Positions 34,150 to 44,940 of a stretch of 64,000 bases of DNA are shown here, piece after piece. Source of the DNA: Hippasteria phrygiana. Its lineage: Eukaryota > Echinodermata > Asteroidea > Valvatida > Goniasteridae. How positions within the stretch are numbered: the first letter of the stretch is position 1; every line of letters begins with the position of its first letter. The position numbers and the translations under genes are program-made. The notes beneath the pieces were generated by a model. That model had not been told where the DNA came from and searched no databases. It was given only the letters and a program-made list of their open reading frames with translations. The stretch is taken from positions 1,178,001 through 1,242,000 of the forward strand of contig JAZGUH010000375.1 of assembly GCA_037893225.1 (NCBI GenBank), written 5' to 3'.

Positions 34150-34680
34150 AATTTCATATTATGACACATACAAGCAATTATTATTCACAACAAAAATAGG
34201 TAAAGAAAAATTACAAAAAGTGCCAGACTCTCGCCTCAGATACCATGGCACTACTGCACATTCCTGTTATTGATTTTTTGTCCATTTCAAACGGGACTTT
34301 GGGGGAACTAATATGACTGCACAATGACCTGCAAACTTAAGTTTTCAGCAATGGCGGGCGAACCCTTGAGCCTTCGCGTGTTTATTGTGCTTCCCCTTCC
34401 TGTCATTTGCCGAAATTTATAGCTTGAACTCGGCCCTTTTTAACAGCCATAGATCACTACCCAACTGACTCAATGCTGACCTGAAACTGACCGATAAGAG
34501 CAGTCTGAACATTGCAGCCCCCTTCCCAAATTCCATCATCGATAATCGCTTGCTGCACAGTCAAAATCCTTGCGTGGTCACAGAGTTGGTTATAACTCAA
34601 AAAGAGGCCATTATTTTCTTCTCGGACATCCTATCCGCACCCTCTCCGAAAATCTAATTATATAATAACACGTCAAACAA
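34150..34680. other. Non-coding stretch
   Basis: No domain-bearing frame and no matched repeat. Confidence 0.3.
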
Positions 34681-34684
34681 TCCA

Positions 34685-34903
34685 CACGTTCATATTTAAC
34701 TGTTGATTTTCATATTTGCCTATTTAAAGATATAAGATCAAAATGTGGCTATACTTTTCCGTAAAAATTAAAAGTCTTGGCTAAAAATCGATATCAGGCA
34801 ATGTAGCCTCAAATTTGGCCCCAAATATGACATGCATGCAAAACCACGAGTAACCTAACAATAGAAAAGTATTTATGAAAAACGACAGTTAAATATAAAC
34901 GTG
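34685..34903 (+). mobile_element. MITE family H, copy 1
   Basis: The left end cacgttcatatttaactgt and right end acagttaaatataaacgtg are inverted repeats. The interior (aaaatgtggctata, atcgatatcaggcaatgtag, aaatttggccccaaata, catgcatgcaaaaccac) matches the reverse complement of 48724-48917. No ORF. Confidence 0.88.
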
Positions 34904-35059
34904 TTATATGTTCATCTAAATACTTTATTGGGCATTGAAGTCATTCTCTTGAAGTCGTACTATTCGTCTAGAATTTATTCTGCCCCAGATACATTATGAA
35001 ATCTATGAAAATTACGCGGACAGAATGTCTCTCAATCACTGAACTCGCAGTTCTCATTT

Positions 35060-35240
35060 TCCATTTCTTAAGAGCGCAATATGGCTACTTTTAAAAAGTC
35101 ACATGGAAAAATTATGGCTGGAAAATCGATTACCTGCAAATAAGGCCCAAATTTGGCTTCATAAAGACAGGCATGCACAGTTATAAATAACTTTGCAATA
35201 AAAAGTCACTAATGAAAAAAGTTACAAATGAATGTGTTAA
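35060..35240 (+). mobile_element. MITE family H, diverged copy
   Basis: atatggctacttttaaaaag, ggctggaaaatcgatta, aaggcccaaatttggctt and aggcatgcacagtta keep the order of family H with many changes. Confidence 0.6.
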
Positions 35241-35309
35241 AGGCATATTTTGCCTTTTATTATTCACAGCAAGATAAATTGTGTATGTAAAAGTTGATCA
35301 TGCAGATTA

Positions 35310-35470
35310 GAAGAGTGAAAAACTCACTCCCCAAAAGAGTGAATCTCAAACCACTCCAAAAGAGTGAATCTCTTTAATATAAAAAACTACTCCAAAAGAA
35401 TTAAAACCAATCCAAAAGAGTGAAATTTACACTCTTTCGAGGAGCCATAATAAGGGACCAGTCTAAAAAA
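35310..35470. mobile_element. Decayed element of gagtgaa / ttcactc words
   Basis: aagagtgaaaaactcactcc and ccaaaagagtgaatct recur several times, and agggaccagtct near the right end echoes the element at 31188-31410. Confidence 0.55.
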
Positions 35471-35479
35471 AGAGAAAGT

Positions 35480-37110
35480 ACATGTCCTCGCGGATATTTT
35501 AGTCTTATGCTACTATAAAAGAAGATAAATAAATTAATTAATTAATCTCTCTATTTAGATTAGTACAGCGTGCAGGTTGGATGCCATCGTTTGAATGTAG
35601 GCCTATATGTATTTAAACAGTTTGTTTATTGCTCTGCAATCAGTAATCTAAAAAAAAAAAACCTGAACATTATTACGGTACATTTGGGCCAGTCGTCGTA
35701 TTTTCCCCTTCAAATGTCCAACTATAATTAAGTCAGATCATTGTTTAGTGTCCCATAACTCCCATTGATGTAAGTTTATATCATTTTGCAATGAATTGTA
35801 TATATTCAACTGACCACATATTCCTCCATGCATGAACTTTAAGATATGCAGTTTTCCATGCCCCAGACAAACCATTGCTCGATGGGTCACCGTTCACCAT
35901 CATTCTGTCTTCAAATTAGCAGATGATTAAAAAAAAAAAAACTCCCCACAGCGCATCTCTGAGACGTCATAAAGAACGACCCAATGAAATTCCCATCTTC
36001 TTCAAGATGAAAGATGCTTCTCACAGCATCACACGTCTCCAGCATCACACGTCATGCTCGATATCATATCAGCATTATTGCATCCGTACCGTACGCAATC
36101 TTGATAAACCTAAATAAATCCCTTTGATTGGGAATAAATTACTTGACGCCCCCCCCCCCCTCCAGCACGACCGACCCTGACTTTTACAACGCCTGATTTT
36201 ATGGTATACATGTATTACTTAAAGGGGCCATACAATAAGAATTTAATTCTGGTTTTCACGTTGATACACCATTTTCGTATTTATGACTATTAAAGCATGA
36301 TGTCATCTAAAGGCACAACAATGCACTGTTGAAAAATGTTCTGTTATTTCACACACAAATCTTTTCTGCGCATACAGAGTGCAGTTACTAGTTTTTACAA
36401 ACTTTGTACAGCAACACTACATACTACATTACATTACTACGGTGTGCGTGCCAATATCCTAGATCCTACTATGATAATATAGCGCACTTTGTTGTATATT
36501 CATTCGTTCGAGCCATTATGAAGTCATGGTTTCCCATCAACCGTTTCGATTTTTTGAACATGAACGAGGATTAAATATGACCTTATTTAATAATGTTTGA
36601 ATAAAAGTGATTATGTACATACATGAATTGCTTGACAAATCGCCTATAGTATTATGATCACGAAAGTGTGTTTTTGGACTAAAACACAGTAATTTAACAT
36701 GATTTTTGCGCACACAAATTTCCTCAATTGTGATTGGTCAGCTGCTGCATAATGAGATTCATGCAGGATAACAGAAGATTCTATGTAAATGAACAAGTCA
36801 ACAAAGGAGCATTGTATAATTGTACATGTACAGTTTACAATTGCGCAGTTGTTGATATACAAGGACAAAGTTTGTAACAGAGTTTCTATATTATACAGAA
36901 AGAAACTCTTTAAATCGTTGTACCACAACGTAATTTTTATTAACAGTGTGGTGTCTCCTATAGCATTGTGTACAAACAGTTGACAAACCATCACACTTTT
37001 TTTGTTTGACATTCCATGCTATATTTGTTATGCACATTAAAAAGCTCGTTTGGGATCCATTCTAACCAAACCTTTACTCAAAACATTATTAATGGAATGG
37101 TTTGTATTTT
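35480..37110. other. Non-coding stretch
   Basis: AT-rich, with a poly-C run at about 36150. Frames up to 122 codons (36644-37012, minus) have no recognisable domain. Confidence 0.3.
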
Positions 37111-37118
37111 GTATAGCA

Positions 37119-37388
37119 GTGATGTAGTCGAGATCATCACAAGAACCTGCAAGACCCTGCAAGACCCTGCAAGACCCTGCAAGACCCTGCAAGACCCTGT
37201 AAGACCAACACAAGACCTTCAGTCTTAATTCAAGTCTCAAGCTATTCCAATGAACTAATAAAAAAACATTCCTTTCTCATGGTTTATGCATAGAGCAAGG
37301 ATAGTTTATGCTGTTAAGCTGGTCTTGTAAATGGTCTTGTGCCTGGTCTTACCATAGAGCGTCTTGTGATGGTCTCGACTATATCACT
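37119..37388. mobile_element. Family C inverted element, aagaccctgc interior
   Basis: agtgatgtagtcgagatcat and atggtctcgactatatcact are the inverted termini, the same as those of 30947-31166. The interior word differs: aagaccctgc forms six 10-bp tandem units at 37141-37200, and ggtcttgt recurs in the right arm. Confidence 0.85.
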
Positions 37389-37559
37389 GATTTGTTGTGT
37401 ATGTGCTCTTTTCACAAAAAGAAATAACACCCGCTTCCATGACTGAATTAAAATATTGACAACCACTGCCTTCCTTTTACTTAAATGAAAACAAACATTA
37501 AAATTTTGCTCACGGGCTAATTTCACAGAAAAATTTGCCAAAAACATTGCTGTGCACTG

Positions 37560-37745
37560 AAAGTCTTGCTTTAAACAGGTTTAGTACCAGAAAACTCCAT
37601 GAGATTTTATGCTAAGCAAACAACAGCCTATAGTCCCAAGCAATATACATCACTTGAAAATTTGGTTGGTAATCCTGTGCATATCAAGGAAGACTTTTCA
37701 TACCAAGCCAATTTTTGTGCTTAGTAGTTCCCTGAAATCGGCCCC
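37560..37745. repeat. Dispersed family J copy
   Basis: cttgctttaaacaggttta, atgctaagcaaacaac, ttggttggtaatcctgtgca, ttttgtgcttagtag and ccctgaaatcggcccc belong to the same dispersed family as 32590-32735. Confidence 0.55.
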
Positions 37746-37793
37746 TGGTGGTAAAACAAGTCGGAGTTTATTCTGACTGCATGGAACCTTTAA

Positions 37794-38208
37794 AGGTATA
37801 GAATACAACATTTGCAAATACTGAATAATTACGAAATACCGTACTACTACTAGACTGTAAGTTAATAGCAGTTTCAAGCATCCTGTGAAATCATGGCACA
37901 TGGTGTGCTGTCGTTTTCAAGAAAAGTGGAAATTTAGATCGTTTCCCAACGATGGTCGGCCGACAATCCTTGGAAATAGTCTAGTTCCCCGACCTGATAA
38001 TTCCCTGAAGTCTACAAATTGCTCCGTTTTGGCTAAGGCATGGTCAGGGAACCAGACTACTAGAAGATATTTTTCTTCTCTGTTTTCCCAGCATCTATGC
38101 ACACAAAACTTTTACAGGTCAGTGTTAATATTTGCTAGCACGCTAACCCCCAAATCCATTTATTTCCGAAAATTACAGCAAAAGAAAAACGTGTAGGCCT
38201 TTATACCT
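37794..38208 (+). mobile_element. TTAA-type MITE family D, complete copy
   Basis: Ends aggtatagaatacaac and ggcctttatacct, flanked by TTAA on both sides (37790-37793, 38209-38212). A TTAA target with inverted aggtat/atacct ends fits piggyBac- or Kolobok-type transposition. The interior is non-coding. It stops only about 40 bp before the CCAAT-like box of the putative gene start at 38383, so it may carry or disturb regulatory DNA. Confidence 0.88.
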
Positions 38209-38248
38209 TTAACTGAAGTACAAACATGTGTGCTTTTCAACGATCCGT

Positions 38249-38305
38249 GATTGGTCGTTCGTGCATTTTATAGGCCGTGCCTGGACAGCTTCAGCACGGA
38301 TTCCT
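38249..38305 (+). promoter_or_regulatory. Putative core promoter of the signal-peptide exon
   Basis: gattgg (38249-38254, an inverted CCAAT box) is followed by a TATA-like ttttatag (38267-38273). Transcription would start near 38297, about 85 bp before the ATG at 38383. The motifs are short and could arise by chance; their order and spacing next to a good exon are the argument. Confidence 0.35.
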
Positions 38306-38382
38306 ACACATTGACAGATGTTTTCTCCCGCTTTTCCTTCAGATTGTGGTCCTCGTGTGTGTCGCTTTCGAAAACAACGACA

Positions 38383-38469
38383 ATGGCATTCAGAGCAGTT
38401 GGCTTTCTCTTGGTTTTCGTGTGTGTGACGTCATCAGGCGGACTGCACGGACCTTACAGAATCCGCGAG
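38383..38469 (+). CDS. Putative first coding exon, secreted or membrane protein
   Basis: A 29-codon segment begins with ATG in good context (A at -3, G at +4) and encodes MAFRAVG-FLLVFVCV-TSSGG followed by LHGPYRIRE. This is a textbook signal peptide: short basic start, 8-9 residue hydrophobic core, small residues at the cleavage site. It ends in GAG followed by gtaagt (38470), a near-perfect 5' splice donor in phase 0. The rest of the protein must lie in exons beyond the intron; I could not identify any up to the end of the window, and the mature part is too short to name a family. Upstream lie CCAAT- and TATA-like motifs. The alternative is a chance arrangement, but three independent signals agree. 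Confidence 0.45.
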
Positions 38470-38669
38470 GTAAGTTTAATTGAAGCTTGTTTAATCATCT
38501 CATTTAATATGCAATACGTGTTTATTTGAAAAAGCTCCTGCAGTTACTGAATACACGAGATGATGAGATCAAGGCAAATAGATGAGATTTCAGTTCATCG
38601 AGTACGCAACACACTACACAGCTGCATTATTGGTCAAAATATGTGATTAGGCCTATGCGGAGGATATCA

Positions 38670-38836
38670 GGCAACGGCGGTGATTTTTCGTCAAGGTTGG
38701 GGGGGGGGGGGGGGGGGGAGGGGCGGAGGAAAAGTACACAACCAACAATAATTGTTAAGCGGTTTGTGCTCGGTGTGACGGTATATCCTGGGAAATGTTT
38801 CAAAATGTGTACTGATCTTTGGGCGATTGTGTGGTA
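38670..38836 (+). mobile_element. Family B MITE, left half
   Basis: cggcggtgatttttcgtcaa, a long poly-G run, ggaaaagtacacaaccaaca, tgggaaatgtttcaaaatgtg and tactgatctttg match the left half of family B (compare 49485-49640). The right half appears at 39462-39650, so an insertion seems to have split the element. Confidence 0.75.
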
Positions 38837-39045
38837 TAGGACCCCTCTTTAGTTTTTATCAAATTAGAGTCAAGGGTAATTTTTCTCACTCCAAAATGAC
38901 TTTTTCAACCTAAAGCAGACTTTTCTTCATTCTGTTGACATCTTTTTTTGTAATTTTGAACAGTTTATTGCGATACAAAATGCAATTTTCTTACGCGCTT
39001 TACGGCAGTTGCCATGCGAATCGATCAACGTGGGTTTTGCGTGTT

Positions 39046-39237
39046 TACTGTGAGTTTGTATATTCCGGCAATCGTGGACCTAGGACAAAAGAATTCGGGC
39101 GTAGACAAAGGGGTCCACGTTTGACCTAACGTCCACGATTGAAAATCGTGTACAAAACCAATGGGAGGCCTTCCGAAAAATAAACAAAAGAGGAACAATG
39201 GGAGGTCCACGATTGCACCCGTTTACATGACTGTGTG
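39046..39237 (+). mobile_element. Family A MITE, complete reference copy
   Basis: Starts gtgagtttgtatattcc and ends gtttacatgactgtgtg. Subterminal gcaatcgtggacct occurs inverted at both ends. Interior words gtccacg, gaaaatcgtgtacaaaacca and gggaggccttccgaaaa identify the family (also 20825, 29947, 33669). It lies between the two halves of a family B element. Confidence 0.85.
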
Positions 39238-39461
39238 CGTTGATGCGGTAATCGCCATCTATATTTTCGTGTTGCGTTTTGTCGTCTTCATCGTCGCTTT
39301 ACCCCAAAATTTCCCTCAAAAACTAAAACCCTGCCCTTTATCTAACCGGCATACCTGTTGGTTTGTGATGTCGCTTGCTAGTTTGGCAATTCCAATAACC
39401 TAAAAGTGGATTTTTGTTCCCTTATTATAGGGAACAGGGCCCCGGGCGGGACAGGGCCCTG

Positions 39462-39650
39462 CACTACACACTCGCCGATCTTTGTGTATTCTGGTGTATA
39501 CTGGCGCATGTAAAAGCCAATGACCCATAACATGTATAGGGCAAGGGTGGAATTATTTGGGGGACACTGCCATAGCCGTCCCCTCCCCAAAAAATATTGG
39601 GGGGGGGGGGGCGTGTCCCCCGTCTCACCTGGAATCGCCGCCCATGATAT
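39462..39650 (+). mobile_element. Family B MITE, right half
   Basis: gatctttgtgtattctgg, tgtaaaagccaatgaccc, ggacactgccatagccgtcc, a poly-G run and tggaatcgccgcccatg match the right half of family B at 49640-49795. Confidence 0.78.
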
Positions 39651-39654
39651 CGGG

Positions 39655-40031
39655 AATAGAGCTCAGCTCACTAGAATCATGACTTGGTCTGAATTAGAAA
39701 CTTCCATTTCAAGCTCCGGGATAATTGGGGATTTGTTTGTAGGATTTGTTTGTTTGTACGTTTTCCACCCCTGTAGTAATTTTCCTCTCGTGGTGCCCGC
39801 ACGTACGCGTTTGTCTAGGCCCCCTATACGTTGTAGCATTATTATGCCAGTTGAATACCGTAATGTATGGACTGATAGATATATCCTATATACGTTGAAT
39901 GACACTGTATATAAAATCACACATTTTTCGCCTGGTGCCCCGTAATTTGAGAGGTCCCCCATTCTTTTGTAGACGGATTTTGTTGTTCTCTTTGGAGGGG
40001 TTGGGGATGGGGGGGGGTCTAATTTGGGAGC

Positions 40032-40067
<36 letters not shown>

Positions 40068-40800
40068 TGGGTATGCTATTCTCCTCACTATTCAAAGAAT
40101 CGCACTCGTTGACCATTGGGGAGAATTTGAGACACTAATTTGTTTTAGGTGTCCCCCATAACATAAAAAGACACTTTCAGACAGAATTTCTGATAGGAAA
40201 GTTTAACATCAGTTTACACCAAGTGTCTTTCAGCTGAAATTAAGACCATTTCCTTTTGCAATTTACTTGTTATTCTGGGTGTTGAGGTTCTAGATCAAAA
40301 AAGGCTTAATCTTCGTTCACCGTTTTTTTGCGTTTTTTGTCTACACCCACTCAAAACTTCAGTGAATCATATCTGAGTACACACCGCTCCCGTTTTGGGG
40401 ATTCTGTAAGACTCATATCTTGTACAAAAATCTCAAGATGATCGACGTAGAAAGATGAGTCACATTATGTGGCGTCAAGACGTCCCAATTTCTTGTCCGA
40501 CAAGAGACGGTGTAGATACATCTGCTTGACTGCGAAACGTGAACACCCATTTTCCCAAATGACTGTTGACATCACATTAAGGGTTACGCGCCGAGCAAGT
40601 TCACCGCGTGCCGCGCCGGCGCGGCGGTCTGAAACGGGGAGGTGATGCCTTCCTCCCGGCCCCGCACTGGGTGGTCTCCCCTTGCTCTTCGGGCCCTTGA
40701 ATTCAAAAAGGCCATATTTAAAACCATTTTTATTGACTAAGGATTTTCTTCACGAACAAGGATTTAATATGGATGAAACACAGGCTGAAACGCGTCCCTC
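39655..40800. other. Non-coding stretch with a 33-base poly-C tract
   Basis: C33 at 40032-40064 and a GC-rich patch at 40560-40690. No domain-bearing frame. If the gene starting at 38383 is real, this is intronic. Confidence 0.3.
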
Positions 40801-40809
40801 GGAAACCTT

Positions 40810-41035
40810 AGTAGCAGTTGTTAAACAACACGTTCATTTTTCTTTTGCCCGCATAGGCCTATACTAACACAATGTAGAAATTCCAGGAATTAAACAATCT
40901 GGCTGAAAATCGTTTAGCAGCAAAATAACTCAAATTTCGCCCCAAATAAGACATAGGCCTACATGCAAAACTAGTAAGCTTTCAAAAGAAAGTGATTTAT
41001 ATACACAAAAGTTACAATTAACTTGTTTAACCGTT
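40810..41035 (+). mobile_element. MITE family H, diverged copy
   Basis: aacacgttcatttttct, ctggctgaaaatcg, caaatttcgccccaaataag, acatgcaaaac and acaattaacttg follow the family H order with low similarity. Confidence 0.5.
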
Positions 41036-41149
41036 TTTCAAATCCTTTTTGATGTTTTGTTGGTAGGGGTTTGGCAGGGCACATCTTTGCATTATAATAT
41101 TTTCCCTTTTCCTGGGCATTTCCTGCTAATGTTTTTTATCGTGCAAAAA

Positions 41150-41203
41150 CTTTAAATAAATTAATAAATACATAAATAAATAAATAAATAAATAAATAAA
41201 TAC
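41150..41203. repeat. (AAAT)n microsatellite
   Basis: About twelve tandem AAAT units with a few interruptions. Confidence 0.9.
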
Positions 41204-41414
41204 CGCGTTTCCAGCCGGTGCTATAAATTTTGTTTTGTAAGATTGTCCATTTTTCTTACAAATCGCTGCACACCGTTAATTAAGAAAACCACCACTGATT
41301 AAGAATACTTATGAAATTATATTTTACATTTTGAATACGCTAATTATTATTGTTCTCTACTAACATGTAATATGTAACATGTAACATGTTACGTGTAACG
41401 TGTACATTATTGGC

Positions 41415-41601
41415 CTCACCCAATACAATTAGGCTAAGAGCCACTCTATGTATAGGGTTGCGATCAGAAGTGGTAGGATTGGCGACATTTTGAATTGCCA
41501 ACCCTACCATCCAAGTTACGGTTTTCCTGGGTTCAGATCTAAGAGGATGATTCTTCAACAGATTAAAGAGAAATTACCCCAATTTTCAGACCTATAGACC
41601 A
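41415..41601 (+). repeat. Dispersed family I, copy 2
   Basis: Collinear with 23716-23901: cacccaatacaa, gcgacattttgaattgccaa, ccctacca, ggttttcctgg, attcttcaaca, agagaaattacccca. Confidence 0.75.
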
Positions 41602-41604
41602 TAA

Positions 41605-42475
41605 ACGTTTCATGTAATTACCGTTATGACATGATATGCAATCGCCAAATTTTGTGATGTTAGAATCTTGAATTGACATGAACATTCCCATGTTGTAAGT
41701 ACCCCTATAAGAATAACATTTCACATTTCGCCCCACAAATCGAATACATTCTTTGACTGTCAATTCCATATTCTTACCTTGACCGAAGTTGGAATCTGTG
41801 CACTCCTATCCTACCCAACGATTTCCCAAGTTGCCCCAGGCTCTGCTTTCTCTAATTACGAAATTGTTATTCTTAATCATTTAAACAACAATAGTTGCAA
41901 AATAGTCTGTCAATAATATTTATCGCTCCCAGAGGGCCGCCGTCAAATTTGGCTCCAGGAGGGTCTAAAGAAACTCTAAATGAAGGGTCAAAAAGACTCA
42001 TTTCTCCCGCGTGTTTTCACCTACTCCCGCGGCGCTCTCCTAACCAGCTCGTCAAAATCCACTCAATATCCACTTATATCAAATTACCCGATAATTGACC
42101 ATCATAGAAGCGCCAGGAATGACCCTTCAATTGTTCGATGGACCAGCGGGAAATTGAGGTATAATTTTGACAATTCGAGCTCCGAATTGTAACGGGTATG
42201 ACTCGGCTCCCCTGGTTGCTCTGATTACGGTGATTGGAAACACGCTTCCCGCCCTTTTTGTATAAAATATGTTTTTTTTTACTCTCCTGGGAACAAAATA
42301 TGTGGCCCTACGCGCAAGATGTACGTGAACTTTTTGAGTCATTTAACTTTTTTTGTGCCTTCAAATCTACCGTTTTCTTATGTTGTTTTTATTATTAATG
42401 TGGAAGACAAAAATCATCAACAAACCACGAGCGAAAATGAATTTAGATCAATTTGGAAGATCGCGAACATAAAAT
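41605..42475. other. Non-coding stretch
   Basis: No domain-bearing frames, no matched repeat. Confidence 0.3.
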
Positions 42476-42483
42476 ATGCAAGA

Positions 42484-42600
42484 TAGCTCGGTTGGAAGAG
42501 CGCTCGTACGGTAAGATGAAGGTCACAGGTTCAACTTGCGCTCATGCCAGTTTTCTTTGTTCACTTTTAAAGTTTAGAAAACAGTTAACAAGACAATTAA
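42484..42600 (+). mobile_element. tRNA-derived SINE head
   Basis: tagctcggttgg (42484-42495, A box) and ggttcaacttg (42528-42538, B box) have the tRNA spacing and are followed by ctcatgccagttttctttg. The same tail occurs at 59850. It is a SINE rather than a tRNA gene, because the acceptor and anticodon stems do not pair convincingly. Confidence 0.65.
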
Positions 42601-42609
42601 CAGAAGCTC

Positions 42610-43110
42610 GATTTAGTACATGCTGACTATTCCCATAAGGTCTTCAAATTAGGGCCAATTGTCACCACATGATTTTCTCCGCGCCAAAACAGTTTCATTT
42701 GTCGATCCGAGAAAAAATTCATCGGCTGAACATACCAATGGCGTTTATTGCCAATGAAATTTTACAAATTCAGTTGTGACATATACGTTTGTTCTAGTGT
42801 TCTAAAGAAACAGACTTAGGTCCGAAGAAGATAGTGAGGTGAGGTAAAGAAACAGAGAAGACTCTCAGGAAAAATTGTTTTACCTTATTTTCACCTTGAA
42901 ATTGGATAGCTGCTTTGAATTTGATCAATTGATCAGTATATGTATTTTGAACAGTTAGGCCTATAGGCCTATATAGAATAGAACAAGAAAACTCAGGTAC
43001 TGCTGAAATCTTGACCCAAATCATTCCGTTGTGTTTGGTTCTCGTCTAATTTGTCTTTTTATCCGAGTTTAAAAAACGCTGATAAAAATGGTTTCTCAAC
43101 CATTTTGTGG
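42610..43110 (+). repeat. Array-flanking repeat E, copy 1
   Basis: Homologous to 43745-44206 in the same orientation: agaagctcga, cgcgccaaaa, tttgtcgat, catcggct, aaacagac, gaacaagaaaactcag, ctgaaatc, gacccaaatcatt, aaaacgctg, taaaaatggtttct. Each copy ends at a tandem array, but the arrays differ in sequence. Confidence 0.88.
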
Positions 43111-43473
43111 CTGGGCTGGGCTGGGCTGGGCTGGGCTGGGCTGGGCTGGGCTGGGCTGGGCTGGGCTGGGCTGGGCTGGGCTGGGCTGGGCTGGGCTGGG
43201 CTGGGCTGGGCTGGGCTGGGCTGGGCTGGGCTGGGCTGGGCTGGGCTGGGCTGGGCTGGGCTGGGCTGGGCTGGGCTGGGCTGGGCTGGGCTGGGCTGGG
43301 CTGGGCTGGGCTGGGCTGGGCTGGGCTGGGCTGGGCTGGGCTGGGCTGGGCTGGGCTGGGCTGGGCTGGGCTGGGCTGGGCTGGGCTGGGCTGGGCTGGG
43401 CTGGGCTGGGCTGGGCTGGGCTGGGCTGGGCTGGGCTGGGCTGGGCTGGGCTGGGCTGGGCTGGGCTGGGCTG
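43111..43473 (+). repeat. (CTGGG)72 perfect pentanucleotide array
   Basis: Exactly 72 uninterrupted CTGGG units (43111-43470) plus ctg. All frames are open in both directions ([20 protein letters not shown]) because the unit contains no stop; these frames are not genes. The left side is repeat E; the right side joins directly to family D in reverse orientation. Confidence 0.98.
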
Positions 43474-43740
43474 ACCATGCTTTAGACAAATTTGAGCAAT
43501 TTATAGAGTCAGGGGATTAACAGGTGTGGGAACTAAACTATTTCCAACGATTGTCGGCCGACAATCATTGGAAAAACGATATAAATTTCCACTTTTCTTG
43601 AAAACGACAGCACACCAAGTGCCATGATTTCACAGGATGCTTGAGACTGCTATTTAGGCCTACTTACAGTCTAGTTAGCACGGTATTTCTTAATAATTCA
43701 GTAGTTTTTTTTTTTGATGTTTGCAAATGTTGTATACTAC
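43473..43740 (-). mobile_element. Family D MITE, truncated at the pentanucleotide array
   Basis: The reverse complement carries catcctgtgaaatcatgg, gtgctgtcgttttcaagaaa, cggccgacaatcgttgg and tgctcaaatttgtctaaagc, matching 37794-38208. It breaks at atggtcag, where the CTGGG array starts. The complete copies read atggtcagggaacc there. Confidence 0.82.
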
Positions 43741-43744
43741 CTAT

Positions 43745-44206
43745 AAAAGAAGCTCGAGTTCGTACACGCTCTTTAAATTCGGCCTAATTGTTGCCTCGTG
43801 ATTTTCTACGCGCCAAAATTTTAAAAGTTTAATTTGTCGATCAGAGTAGAATCTCATCGGCTAAACATACCAAGTGCGTCAATTTATTGACTGTGACATT
43901 TAAAAAATTTAGTCGTGACGTCTGTTCTTGTGTTAAGAAACAGACAAGACTCAGGAATTATTTTTCACCTTATTTCCCCTTCAAATTGGACCCTATGATA
44001 GCTATTATCAGTAATACCAGGCCTCTGTTGAACAGTTATGCCTATATCAAATAGAACAAGAAAACTCAGTTTCTTTGTTTTTGAATATTTGAACCTGCTG
44101 AAATCTCGACCCAAATCATTCTGTTGTGTATGATTCTCGTTCCTTAAATTTAGGCCTAATGTGTCTTTTGTCTGAGTTTTAAAAACGCTGGTAAAATGGT
44201 TTCTCT
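43745..44206 (+). repeat. Array-flanking repeat E, copy 2
   Basis: Paralogue of 42610-43110; ends aaaaacgctggtaaaatggtttct directly at the 13-bp array. Confidence 0.88.
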
Positions 44207-44940
44207 GGTGGCCTGGCCCGGTGGCCTGGCCCGGTGGCCTGGCCCGGTGGCCTGGCCCGGTGGCCTGGCCCGGTGGCCTGGCCCGGTGGCCTGGCCCGGT
44301 GGCCTGGCCCGGTGGCCTGGCCCGGTGGCCTGGCCCGGTGGCCTGGCCCGGTGGCCTGGCCCGGTGGCCTGGCCCGGTGGCCTGGCCCGGTGGCCTGGCC
44401 CGGTGGCCTGGCCCGGTGGCCTGGCCCGGTGGCCTGGCCCGGTGGCCTGGCCCGGTGGCCTGGCCCGGTGGCCTGGCCCGGTGGCCTGGCCCGGTGGCCT
44501 GGCCCGGTGGCCTGGCCCGGTGGCCTGGCCCGGTGGCCTGGCCCGGTGGCCTGGCCCGGTGGCCTGGCCCGGTGGCCTGGCCCGGTGGCCTGGCCCGGTG
44601 GCCTGGCCCGGTGGCCTGGCCCGGTGGCCTGGCCCGGTGGCCTGGCCCGGTGGCCTGGCCCGGTGGCCTGGCCCGGTGGCCTGGCCCGGTGGCCTGGCCC
44701 GGTGGCCTGGCCCGGTGGCCTGGCCCGGTGGCCTGGCCCGGTGGCCTGGCCCGGTGGCCTGGCCCGGTGGCCTGGCCCGGTGGCCTGGCCCGGTGGCCTG
44801 GCCCGGTGGCCTGGCCCGGTGGCCTGGCCCGGTGGCCTGGCCCGGTGGCCTGGCCCGGTGGCCTGGCCCGGTGGCCTGGCCCGGTGGCCTGGCCCGGTGG
44901 CCTGGCCCGGTGGCCTGGCCCGGTGGCCTGGCCCGGTGGC
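44207..44940 (+). repeat. 13-bp GC-rich perfect array, ggtggcctggccc x about 56
   Basis: About 56.5 units of ggtggcctggccc with no sequence variation that I can see over 734 bp. The unit is partly self-complementary (ggcc). As 13 is not a multiple of three and the unit has no stop, every frame is open, giving spurious ORFs up to 327 codons. Perfect homogeneity points to recent expansion or active homogenisation. Confidence 0.98.

Noticed and set aside
42484..42550. Functional tRNA gene
   Set aside because: A and B boxes are present but acceptor and anticodon stems do not pair; it fits a SINE head.
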